This document shows positions 13,376 to 20,156 of a stretch of 20,156 nt of DNA, one piece after another. A program made the translations under genes and the position numbers. This DNA is from a virus: positions 1-20,156 of IMG/VR virus record IMGVR_UViG_3300007540_000170; one strand, given 5' to 3'. Each line of letters begins with the position of its first letter. Positions within the stretch are counted from its first letter, which is position 1. The notes beneath the pieces are model-generated. The model searched no databases. It saw only the letters and a list, made by a program, of their open reading frames with translations, and had not been told where the DNA came from.

Positions 13376-13884
13376 CAAAAGCAAAGATCAGGAAAGGCTA
13401 CAGAAAAAGCAGGGTAAAACGTCCTGTAGAAAAGAACGTACCTACTAGTTATGATTCCATTTGGGAGTACACTTTGCATAGTGGTCTTCTTAAAAATTGG
13501 AAACATCATGACCGGAAGATCCCTTACACAGTTAACCATGTCTATCATCCAGACTTTAGCAAGAAGGTAGGGCGCAAGACTTATCTTATAGAAGCTAAGG
13601 GCCGCTTTTGGGATTACTCAGAATACAATAAATATATCTGGATAAAAAAGATGCTTCCTCCTAATGTGGAATTAGTATTTCTTTTCGCTAATCCTAACGC
13701 TCCAATGCCTCAGGCTAAAAGACGCAAGGACGGAACCAAACGAAGTCATGGTGAATGGGCAGGAGCTAATGGCTTCAAATGGTATAGTGAAGAAAGTATT
13801 CCAGATGATTGGGTAGATATGGAGTACCGTGAAAGCGAACAGTTTAAAGAAGAGTATTATGATATAGATAAGGAGCAAGAATAA
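13372..13884 (+). CDS. T7 gp3-type endonuclease I (Holliday junction resolvase)
   Basis: The 170-residue product resembles the T7 endonuclease I family, which cleaves branched and mismatched DNA and helps degrade the host chromosome. Catalytic residues line up as E32 (IWEYTL), D61 (YHPDF), E74 and K76 (IEAKG), with RFWD next, as T7 has KGLWD. The C-terminal part also follows T7: a short positive segment, SHGEW, then a Gly and FKWY, and SIPDDWV. The start must be TTG 13372, since an in-frame stop at 13357-13359 and no ATG or GTG lie between. It overlaps the upstream stop by 4 nt. The basic N-terminal 20 residues are an extension. Confidence 0.92.
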   Translation: MTKAKIRKGYRKSRVKRPVEKNVPTSYDSIWEYTLHSGLLKNWKHHDRKIPYTVNHVYHPDFSKKVGRKTYLIEAKGRFWDYSEYNKYIWIKKMLPPNVELVFLFANPNAPMPQAKRRKDGTKRSHGEWAGANGFKWYSEESIPDDWVDMEYRESEQFKEEYYDIDKEQE

Positions 13885-14186
13885 TGATTGAGAACACAAA
13901 AGTCACAGATAACGATCCTGTGAATAGTCCTACCCATTATAATTCAGGCAAGCTTGAGTGCATCGAGGCTATGGAAGCCATGCTTAACCCTGAGGAGTTT
14001 ATAGGTTACTTGAGGGGCAACAGCCTAAAATACAGATGGCGTTTCCGCTACAAGAATGGCATAGAAGATTTATATAAAGCACGATGGTACGAGGACAGAC
14101 TTATTAAGTATATAGAAAAAAATGGATGTAAAGTAAAAGAGGAACCTTACCTCGATTATTTAAAGGATCATTATAATGACAACTAA
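13884..14186 (+). CDS. DUF3310 protein
   Basis: The 100-residue protein has the DUF3310 signature: DPVNSPTHYNSGKLECIEAME, then FIGYLRGNSLKYRWR, and GIEDLYKARWYEDRLI (each quoted in part). The family is widespread in tailed phages, often annotated loosely as a nucleotide kinase, but no activity has been proven to my knowledge. Location between endonuclease I and nrdA fits a role in nucleotide or DNA metabolism. It starts by TAATG coupling and overlaps nrdA by 11 nt. Confidence 0.9.
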   Translation: MIENTKVTDNDPVNSPTHYNSGKLECIEAMEAMLNPEEFIGYLRGNSLKYRWRFRYKNGIEDLYKARWYEDRLIKYIEKNGCKVKEEPYLDYLKDHYNDN

Positions 14187-16080
14187 AATTGGTGTACAAG
14201 ATTATAAGGGAATTAAAATAGATTATTCCCGTGAAGAGTTACTTGGTGATTTTGCAATCGCCACGTTAAAAGATAGATACCTCTGGGCTGATGAAGAACA
14301 TGCTCAAGAGGCTTTCGCAAGAGCATCTATATTTGGAGCAACTTATAATGAAATTACTGACTATGCTTTGGCACAACGGCTTTATGACTATAGTAGCCTA
14401 CTCTGGTTTATGTTTAGCACTCCTATCCTTAGCAACGGGGGTACCAGCCGTGGCCTTCCTATCAGTTGCTTTCTTAATTATGTTCCTGATTCCCGTCATG
14501 GTTTATCTACTCACTATGATGAGAACATATGGCTTGCAAGTGGAGGTGGAGGCATTGGTGGATATTGGGGTGCTGTTCGCAGTAACGGCGTGGATACTTC
14601 TAACAGCAGTAAATCTACTGGTTCTATTCCCTTCATGCATGTAGTTGACAGTCAGATGTTAGCCTTCAATCAGGGAGTTACCCGAAGAGGAAGCTATGCT
14701 GCCTATATGAATATCTCTCACCCGGAGATTGAAGAGTTTATATCTATGCGTAAGACAACAGGCGGGGATATAAATAGGAAATGCTTGAACTTACACAACG
14801 GTGTTAACATCACCAATGATTTCTTAGATGCTGTAAAACGTGATGACGATTGGAGACTTATAGATCCTAAAACTAATACTGCAATTAAGACTGTATCTGC
14901 TAGAGATCTTTGGTGGCAGCTTATATCCACTAGGGCCGAAACAGGTGAGCCTTATATAGTTAATATAGATAGATGTAATGAAAGTTTACCTGATGAGCAA
15001 AAAGCATTAGGGCTTAGTATCAAACAGAGTAATCTATGTTCTGAAATTACATTAGCTACAGATGAAGAACGTACCGCTGTATGCTGTTTGTCCAGCGTTA
15101 ATCTAGAACACTTTGATGCATGGTCAACATTAGATACCTTTATACCTGATCTAATTACAATGTTAGATAATGTGATACAACATTTTGTAGGTTATGTTGT
15201 AGGTGATTGGCCTGTACAAAATGAGTATATGATAAACAAACCTTTAAACTTTCCAGAGTTTAAGAATTGCTGCGACCCTGAAAAGATTGGCTATTCAAAA
15301 GCGGCCTATTCAGCTTACCGTGAAAGATCTTTGGGTCTAGGAGCTATGGGTTTTCATAGTTATTTACAGGCCAAGGGAATACCTTTTGAGGGTATGTATG
15401 CTGCCTCCTTCAATCACAAATCTTTTTCTCTTATTAAAGATCGGGCTTCTGCTGCTTCACGTATATTAGCTGAAGAAAGAGGAGAGGCTCCTGATATGAT
15501 AGGTAGTGGTAGAAGGAATGCCCACCTCATGGCTGTAGCTCCTAACGCCTCTAGCTCTATTATCTGTGGTGGTACTAGTCCTTCTATTGAGCCAGTAAGG
15601 GCCAATATTTTTACTCATAAGACTCTCTCTGGAAGCTTTAAAGTTCAGAATAAATATCTAGATGATGTTCTCCTTGAGCTATACCCCGACAATACTAAGC
15701 GAAAGAAAATATGGAAAAGCATAGCAGAGCATCAGGGTTCGGTTCAGCACCTTGATCTACCTGATAGTGTTAAAGAAATATTTAAAACAGCAGATGAGAT
15801 AAATCAGATATGGATTGTAGAACATGCCCATCAGCGGCAAGACTACATCTGCCAGAGCCAGAGCGTCAACCTATTCTTTATTCCTCCTAAGGCTACGGAG
15901 CCTCAAGAAGTACATGATGAGTATCTCCAGTATATTAATGATGTACACTGGGCGGGTGCCAAGAACTTAAAGTCTATGTACTATCTCAGGTCAGACGCAG
16001 CAAGATCTGCTGAGAATGTAAACATTAAGATTCCTCGTATCAACCTTTCTGAGGGGGAGTGCCTAAGCTGTGAAGGCTAA
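14176..16080 (+). CDS. nrdA: Class I ribonucleotide reductase, alpha subunit
   Basis: The 634-residue large subunit reduces ribonucleotides to deoxyribonucleotides with the beta subunit encoded at 16448. Catalytic residues are present: redox C98 (PISCFLN), N286, C288 and E290 (SNLCSE), the second redox Cys among C303/C304, the radical-path pair Y602-Y603 and the C-terminal C629 and C632 (GECLSCEG). The catalytic Cys comes about 150 residues earlier than in E. coli NrdA and the N-terminus is short, so the ATP-cone activity domain is missing and dATP feedback inhibition is probably lost. AAGGA precedes the ATG. A hydrophobic frame inside (14291-14644) is a shadow. Confidence 0.97.
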   Translation: MTTKIGVQDYKGIKIDYSREELLGDFAIATLKDRYLWADEEHAQEAFARASIFGATYNEITDYALAQRLYDYSSLLWFMFSTPILSNGGTSRGLPISCFLNYVPDSRHGLSTHYDENIWLASGGGGIGGYWGAVRSNGVDTSNSSKSTGSIPFMHVVDSQMLAFNQGVTRRGSYAAYMNISHPEIEEFISMRKTTGGDINRKCLNLHNGVNITNDFLDAVKRDDDWRLIDPKTNTAIKTVSARDLWWQLISTRAETGEPYIVNIDRCNESLPDEQKALGLSIKQSNLCSEITLATDEERTAVCCLSSVNLEHFDAWSTLDTFIPDLITMLDNVIQHFVGYVVGDWPVQNEYMINKPLNFPEFKNCCDPEKIGYSKAAYSAYRERSLGLGAMGFHSYLQAKGIPFEGMYAASFNHKSFSLIKDRASAASRILAEERGEAPDMIGSGRRNAHLMAVAPNASSSIICGGTSPSIEPVRANIFTHKTLSGSFKVQNKYLDDVLLELYPDNTKRKKIWKSIAEHQGSVQHLDLPDSVKEIFKTADEINQIWIVEHAHQRQDYICQSQSVNLFFIPPKATEPQEVHDEYLQYINDVHWAGAKNLKSMYYLRSDAARSAENVNIKIPRINLSEGECLSCEG

Positions 16081-16318
16081 AACACTTGTAGAAGTTAAAT
16101 GGGATGATGCTTGGACTGACTTTCAGGACGTTGAGGTGTCGAGAGCAAAAAAACTAAAGCCCATACCAAGAACCACAGTAGGATGGTTGGTAGAAAATAA
16201 TAGTGATTGTGTTGTATTATGTACAGATTACTATGACAAAGATAAATCAATAATAAACACGCCTATTGTTATTCCAACAGGAATGATTAAATCTTTACAT
16301 AAATATGAAGTCATATAG
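16070..16318 (+). CDS. Small hypothetical protein between nrdA and nrdB
   Basis: The start is GTG 16070, inside the last codons of nrdA, with GGGGGAG about eleven bases upstream. The 82-residue product begins with strands (TLVEVKWDDAW, then DVEVSRA), followed by TTVGWLVENN and a CVVLCTDYYD strand. The pattern recalls small beta-rich phage proteins with a conserved V.W.DA and T.G.....N motif, function unknown. Position suggests a nucleotide-metabolism link, but this is only context. Confidence 0.75.
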   Translation: MKAKTLVEVKWDDAWTDFQDVEVSRAKKLKPIPRTTVGWLVENNSDCVVLCTDYYDKDKSIINTPIVIPTGMIKSLHKYEVI

Positions 16319-16451
16319 GTATTGTAATTGTGGATTTAAAATGATGGAGGTCTTAACCTATGACGAGGATGACCCACAAAAGAAGGTACAGCATAAAGCT
16401 TGGCAGTGTCCCTATTGCCGAAACCGTATAGAAGATAAGGAGAAAAAGTGA
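16305..16451 (+). CDS. Zinc-ribbon mini-protein (48 aa)
   Basis: Forty-eight residues with C7, C9, C35 and C38 (YCNCG and CPYCRNR), a compact zinc ribbon with an acidic linker. It starts at an ATG 14 nt inside the preceding gene and ends overlapping the GTG start of nrdB by 4 nt, so it is locked into the nrd operon. No clear Shine-Dalgarno sequence; translation probably depends on coupling. It may bind nucleic acid or a protein partner. The protein is below the size usually annotated automatically. Confidence 0.72.
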   Translation: MKSYRYCNCGFKMMEVLTYDEDDPQKKVQHKAWQCPYCRNRIEDKEKK

Positions 16452-17410
16452 GTTTACTATCAACACGCGATTACTATAAACCTTTTGACCACCCTTGGAT
16501 GTTTGATTACTATTTCCAACAGAACCAGATGCATTGGTTCCCTGAGGATGTACCTCTACACAACGATGTAAAAGATTGGCAGGATATGACAACTGCTGAA
16601 AAGAATTTACTTGTGCAAATCTTTAGACTTTTTACCCAATCAGACGTTGATGTGGGTAAAGGATACGTAGATAGGTACATGAGAATCTTTAGAAAGCCTG
16701 AAGCCTGGATGATGATGGGTTCATTTGCCAACATGGAATCGATACACCAACACGCCTACAGCCTGTTACTAGACACAGTAGGTATGCCAGAGACAGAGTA
16801 TAAAGCTTTTGCAGAGTATGAGGAGATGGCCTCTAAGCATGAGTATATCAATGACCTGAAGATTTCCAAGACAGATAAAAAGTCTATTGCTAAGAACCTT
16901 GCCGTATATAGTGCCTTTACAGAAGGACTACAGTTGTTCTCAAGCTTTGTAATACTGCTTAACTTCCCACGTTTTGGTAAGATGAAAGGGATGGGACAGA
17001 TTGTAAGCTATAGCATTAAGGATGAATCCCTACACGTTGAGGCTATGACCAAGCTATTCAGGGAGTTTATACAAGAGAATTTAGATATATGGACTGATGA
17101 GTTTAAGAAAGAAATCTATCAGTCATGTAGAGATATGGTAAACCTAGAACAGAAGTTTCTTGATTTGGTATTTGAACTTGGTGACATCCCCGGCCTAACA
17201 CGCAAAGAGATGTCGGACTATGTTGAATATATTGCAGACCGCAGACTGCTTCAGCTTGGCCTAAAGCCTAACTACAAAGTAAAAGAGAACCCCTTAGATT
17301 GGTTAGATGATGTGCTAGGCGTTGAGCATCAGAACTTTTTTGAAGGCAGAGCTACCGCATATATGAAAGCCGGACTCAGGGGTAAGCAAGAAGGAATCAC
17401 TTTCTCGTGA
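16448..17410 (+). CDS. nrdB: Class I ribonucleotide reductase, beta subunit
   Basis: The 320-residue small subunit houses the di-iron tyrosyl-radical site. Ligands and radical residue are recognisable: D66, E97, H100 and Tyr104 in the ExxHxxxY pattern (ESIHQHAY), E159, and E193 with H196 (KDESLHVEA). Spacing resembles NrdF-type subunits more than E. coli NrdB. The start is GTG 16448, with AAGGAG five bases upstream and a 4-nt overlap with the zinc-ribbon gene. Residues 301-320 form the C-terminal tail expected to bind the alpha subunit. It works with NrdA encoded at 14176. Confidence 0.96.
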   Translation: MSLLSTRDYYKPFDHPWMFDYYFQQNQMHWFPEDVPLHNDVKDWQDMTTAEKNLLVQIFRLFTQSDVDVGKGYVDRYMRIFRKPEAWMMMGSFANMESIHQHAYSLLLDTVGMPETEYKAFAEYEEMASKHEYINDLKISKTDKKSIAKNLAVYSAFTEGLQLFSSFVILLNFPRFGKMKGMGQIVSYSIKDESLHVEAMTKLFREFIQENLDIWTDEFKKEIYQSCRDMVNLEQKFLDLVFELGDIPGLTRKEMSDYVEYIADRRLLQLGLKPNYKVKENPLDWLDDVLGVEHQNFFEGRATAYMKAGLRGKQEGITFS

Positions 17411-17634
17411 AAAAAGGTAATATTGTTTCTATGGCAGTTCAGCTAGGAATTGATGGTAATATATACTGTGAGTTCGCTGAACTTCCTTTTGAAGAAATAG
17501 AAAAAGTATTTAAAAATAAATACGAAGCCTCTTTAATAAAGACTATTCATACGTTTATGAATAAGAAATTTAAAGAGTCTTCGATTTCTTTAGAAAAAGA
17601 AATGCAAGCAGTTACTGCTACCATAGTTAAGTAG
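17407..17634 (+). CDS. Hypothetical protein at the end of the replication operon
   Basis: It starts at GTG 17407 by GTGA coupling to nrdB and encodes 75 residues. N-terminal strands (NIVSMAVQLGIDG, YCEFAEL) are followed by a helical Lys/Glu-rich C-terminal half. No family recognised. It is the last plus-strand gene, and its 3' end overlaps by 8 nt the 3' end of the lysozyme gene on the other strand. Confidence 0.68.
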   Translation: MKKGNIVSMAVQLGIDGNIYCEFAELPFEEIEKVFKNKYEASLIKTIHTFMNKKFKESSISLEKEMQAVTATIVK

Positions 17635-18040
17635 GATATTCATTAGTACGAATCATAGCGGCTATTTCTGTAGCCCTATTCCCTACTTGATCAGCCCATC
17701 GAGATCTCAAAAATTCATCGGCTGCTTCTGTGTACTTACGCTGAGACATAAAGTCTAAGGCTTTGACAAAAGTAGCTAGCCTTGGAACCCCCATATTAAA
17801 TGCTAGATTCAACAGGGCATCCTTCCTAGCTCCTTCTAAATACTTATAGAAATAAAATCTTTCGGTTAGCTCTTCATGAAAGTTTTGTATGTCATTCTTC
17901 AGGAGGTATCTGGCCTCATCTTCACTGATGCCACAATCTTCTAAGTTTCTACCCACACCGATAGTTAATTTATTTGAAGTACATCGGTAAGGTTCAAGTT
18001 TTAAACCTTCATGTCTTATTAGTAAATCAATCAGCCCCAT
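17627..18040 (-). CDS. T4-type lysozyme (GH24 endolysin)
   Basis: The 137-residue product is a muramidase that cleaves the glycan chain of peptidoglycan for lysis. The N-terminal pattern is that of T4 lysozyme: E11 (RHEGLKLEPY), then position 20 and T26 (LTIGVGRNL). The middle acid, Asp20 in T4, is Cys20 here; D20C variants of T4 lysozyme are known to remain active, so this is probably functional. The C-terminal helical domain (ARKDALLNLAFNMG, then RSRWADQVGNRA) is intact. There is no signal peptide, so a holin is needed. AAGG lies five bases before the ATG, inside the upstream gene's end (14-nt overlap). Confidence 0.95.
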   Translation of the reverse strand: MGLIDLLIRHEGLKLEPYRCTSNKLTIGVGRNLEDCGISEDEARYLLKNDIQNFHEELTERFYFYKYLEGARKDALLNLAFNMGVPRLATFVKALDFMSQRKYTEAADEFLRSRWADQVGNRATEIAAMIRTNEYPT

Positions 18041-19328
18041 AAAGCCTTTCCCTTAAAAGATTTTCATAGCCTTCATCATCCAGATGAGTAACAGCAATCC
18101 AAGCGTGAGACATCTCATCACCAGTACGGCTTCCACCTACCACCCACTGATCAGGATCAGGGTTATTAGGGTTATCTTCTGTGTTGTCGTACCATTGTTT
18201 TACTACCATTACTTCTCCTGCAAGCAACAAGGGAGCCTCTGAGGGGCTGTATAGATGACTGTGGTGCCAAGTAGCACTCCAATTAGATATCTGACTGACG
18301 GGTCTTGTACGTCCTGTAAGGGGGCTAAATATCTCTAGTGAAGCAGCATTCATACGAAGATGACCGTGGGGCTGGAAGCTATCTATCCTGACAGGGTGAT
18401 CAAAGCTGTGAAACCCTTGTGTCATAGTGTAACCATTAGGAGGAATAATTAAATGTCCATTCTCATAACCATCCCTTAGAGGATAGAGCTTTAAGTCTTG
18501 TTGATAGACATCGTTGTTAGCTTGATAGTCTTCTTCATGAAACCATAAACCAATCTCTACCACATTATCTTTAATCATGTTCCCTTCTGCTGTGGCTCCT
18601 ACACCACCGGGAAACATATGGATATCCCAACGCACCAAAGAGTTAGCAGGGAAAGTACGGCACACTCCTTGAGGCATTAATTCACCCCACTTGCCCATAG
18701 CATATTCAGTCAACTGACCATACTGCTGCAGCTCTCCTTCATCATCATATACATATACATCTGAGTTAGCGTGATGAACTACAGCCGCTGCATCACCCCT
18801 AGGCTTAACCTGTACAGCTTTTATACAACGTGTTTCAGCTAATTGAGGATCTACAAACTCCTTGCTCCATAGGTCATTGCCAGTAGCAGGGATGTCGTAG
18901 GATGAAGAAGGTATGATAAGGTCAGGACTACCAAACTCTGGCTCAAAATTCCAAGATTCTAAACTAGGTAGGGCAGGAGGCTGAACAACTGTATCTCGAC
19001 TACCATAAGGAGAACCAGAGTTTACCCAGTTCACAACAGTTTCTATTTGATCTTGTGATAGTCTCCAATCTCCTTCAAGGTTTTGAATGCCTATATGATC
19101 ATCATAAGCATAAGGGGGCATCTCTCTATTAGCTACCTTATGGGAAATTAAAGGAGACCAAGGTCTTACCTGTTCATAAGTCTCAAAAGACATAGGGCCT
19201 ATACCGCCTTCCCTGTGGCAGACAACACAGTTATTATTTATTATACTTGCTACCGTATCGACATATGTATCATCGGCTTGAGCCGCCGTAGCTAGTCCCA
19301 TACAAACAGCTAATAAAGTCTTTTTCAT
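18027..19328 (-). CDS. Secreted cytochrome c plus PHM-like copper monooxygenase
   Basis: The 433-residue product has a Sec signal peptide (MKKTLLAVCMGLATAAQA), a small cytochrome c domain with the haem site C34-V-V-C37-H38, GPMSF (M46) and REMPPY (M70) as possible axial ligand region, and a large C-terminal domain. The latter shows the copper ligands of peptidylglycine alpha-hydroxylating monooxygenase: H185-H186, H237, H321-x-H323 (QPHGHL) and M406 (TGDEM), plus NPNNPDP. It would act in the periplasm after host haem attachment and oxidise an unknown substrate, the haem perhaps supplying electrons. ATG 19328 follows AGGTGG and is one base after the lipoprotein stop; TTG 19343 is rejected. Phages are not known to me to carry such a gene. 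Confidence 0.88.
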   Translation of the reverse strand: MKKTLLAVCMGLATAAQADDTYVDTVASIINNNCVVCHREGGIGPMSFETYEQVRPWSPLISHKVANREMPPYAYDDHIGIQNLEGDWRLSQDQIETVVNWVNSGSPYGSRDTVVQPPALPSLESWNFEPEFGSPDLIIPSSSYDIPATGNDLWSKEFVDPQLAETRCIKAVQVKPRGDAAAVVHHANSDVYVYDDEGELQQYGQLTEYAMGKWGELMPQGVCRTFPANSLVRWDIHMFPGGVGATAEGNMIKDNVVEIGLWFHEEDYQANNDVYQQDLKLYPLRDGYENGHLIIPPNGYTMTQGFHSFDHPVRIDSFQPHGHLRMNAASLEIFSPLTGRTRPVSQISNWSATWHHSHLYSPSEAPLLLAGEVMVVKQWYDNTEDNPNNPDPDQWVVGGSRTGDEMSHAWIAVTHLDDEGYENLLRERLYGAD

Positions 19329-19329
19329 A

Positions 19330-19500
19330 TTACCACCTATCAAATAGTTGATCCGCAGAGCAGTGAGGCTGTGATCTACAGTCTCTAAGATTCATCTGAA
19401 ACAATTCCTCAGGCATAGTGTTAGGAAACTCTATAGGAAAATCGTAGTTCGATGTTGAACAGCCAGTTAAAATAAGTAATGCACATAGTGAGTATTTCAT
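19330..19500 (-). CDS. Small lipoprotein, possible outer-membrane spanin
   Basis: This 56-residue gene has a typical lipoprotein signal peptide: MKYSLCALLILTGC with the lipobox LTGC, so the mature protein would begin at C14 and be about 43 residues, anchored in the host outer or inner membrane. C41 and C47 may form a disulfide. Residue +2 is Ser, which favours outer-membrane sorting. Size and closeness to the lysozyme fit an o-spanin (Rz1-like), although it is not very proline-rich and no i-spanin is visible. The alternative is an accessory of the cytochrome protein, whose gene starts one base after this stop. Confidence 0.78.
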   Translation of the reverse strand: MKYSLCALLILTGCSTSNYDFPIEFPNTMPEELFQMNLRDCRSQPHCSADQLFDRW

Positions 19501-19502
19501 AA

Positions 19503-20156
19503 TTATCTTAGATTGTATGCAAAACTACCAGATTCTACTTTATCTAGATCGTTCACATTAAATACTAAATCTTCTCCATATATTAAAGGTTTCCCTTCAG
19601 CTAATTTTTTACTTGTGTTGTAATAGGCTAGTGCCAGTTTAGTTTTTGCATCTTCTTCGTTTTCTGCCACATCTCTTAGATTAGCACCGTATGCATTATT
19701 AACCATATCTAGTTTTTCAGTATTAGGGTTTTCTCTAAAAAACGATTGGCCTATTTCCTTTGCCTGAAGTAAAGGATCTTTAAGCGTAGAGCCATGCTTG
19801 TATACTAGGTAGGCATGATTTAAAGCATTGAAGGCTTCTTCATCAGCCCCCGAACCAAACTTCCCGAACCCTGCTTCATCAGTAGGTATCATAGATCTTT
19901 GAGGTATTAGGCCCTGTTCAGCAAATTGATTTACTAAACGAACAACTTCTTTTTCATGAGCGCGTTGCTGTTCTGCACCAAAGCCTAAAGCTTCGGCTCC
20001 AGCCGTAAGAGTTTTATTAAATATCTTTTTTAATACGCCGCCGTCTGCAAAGTCGGCTCTATCAAGTTCTGCTATCCTTTCTTTTCTTTCTAATAGCAGC
20101 TCTTTTAATTCTTCAGTATCACCATTTGCTTTTGCCGTGGCTATCATCTCTTCGTA
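19503..20156 (-). CDS. C-terminal part of a phage protein, cut by the window edge
   Basis: The frame is open to the right edge (codons for Tyr, Glu and Glu precede the first Met at 20147), so 217 codons of a longer gene are probably seen. It is acidic and helical. A segment near the middle contains NALNHAY, and after about 40 residues DMVNNAYG, a pattern resembling His/Asn motifs (NAxxHAY, DxxNN) I recall from uncharacterised domains in phage virion and toxin-like proteins. No firm family. Its stop lies two bases before the lipoprotein ATG, so the minus-strand genes form one operon. A virion or tail-associated role is a guess. Confidence 0.75.
   Translation of the reverse strand, partial: YEEMIATAKANGDTEELKELLLERKERIAELDRADFADGGVLKKIFNKTLTAGAEALGFGAEQQRAHEKEVVRLVNQFAEQGLIPQRSMIPTDEAGFGKFGSGADEEAFNALNHAYLVYKHGSTLKDPLLQAKEIGQSFFRENPNTEKLDMVNNAYGANLRDVAENEEDAKTKLALAYYNTSKKLAEGKPLIYGEDLVFNVNDLDKVESGSFAYNLR

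Noticed and set aside
14291-14644. Hydrophobic membrane-like frame inside nrdA
   Set aside because: It is fully inside the well-supported nrdA frame, and the hydrophobicity arises from a frame-shifted reading of conserved RNR codons.

Overview
The window is a stretch of a tailed, T7-type (podovirus-like) bacteriophage genome, AT-rich by eye and very densely packed. Most neighbouring genes overlap by 1, 4 or 8-20 nt (ATGA, TAATG and GTGA junctions), and Shine-Dalgarno sequences are often inside the preceding gene. The diagnosis rests on a T7-style replication set: gp4-type primase-helicase, family A DNA polymerase with 3'-5' exonuclease, a likely ssDNA-binding protein, a gp3-type endonuclease I and RecB/Cas4-like exonuclease, followed by class I ribonucleotide reductase subunits and a T4-type lysozyme. 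A marine Gram-negative host is inferred from the small conserved proteins, from the RNR genes, and from the Sec signal peptide and lipobox. No phage RNA polymerase, tRNA, integrase, CRISPR array or insertion sequence is visible.

Layout. Positions 1-121 are a GC-rich non-coding end with three 13-bp tandem units. A sigma70-like promoter (122-151) drives a histone-H1-like lysine/alanine-rich protein (212-697), closed by a strong intrinsic terminator. From about 740 to 8412 lies an early or host-takeover region of about 24 mostly tiny plus-strand genes. Few have recognisable families: a GP88-like Cys-rich protein, a DUF932 protein, a CDKH-motif protein, a PD-(D/E)XK-like protein and two membrane proteins. 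A 38-53-bp hairpin-bearing repeat occurs three times in gene junctions here. The region ends with the ssDNA-binding protein candidate, one unknown gene and a terminator (8430-8457).

From 8469 to 17634 is the replication and nucleotide metabolism operon: primase-helicase, PolA, small PD-(D/E)XK nuclease, Cas4-like exonuclease, two unknowns, endonuclease I, DUF3310, nrdA, two small genes including a zinc ribbon, nrdB and one unknown. Host DNA degraded by the nucleases and dNTPs made by NrdAB would feed the T7-type replisome.

From 17627 to the right edge the genes switch to the minus strand and converge on the replication operon with an 8-nt tail-to-tail overlap. In transcription order these are the 3' part of an unknown, possibly virion-associated gene, a 56-residue lipoprotein, a secreted protein combining a monoheme cytochrome c domain with a peptidylglycine-monooxygenase-like copper domain, and a GH24 lysozyme. 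The cytochrome/copper protein is the most unexpected item. It has the CxxCH motif and counterparts of all six copper ligands of the PHM family, it is exported, and it lies in what looks like a lysis or late-gene neighbourhood.
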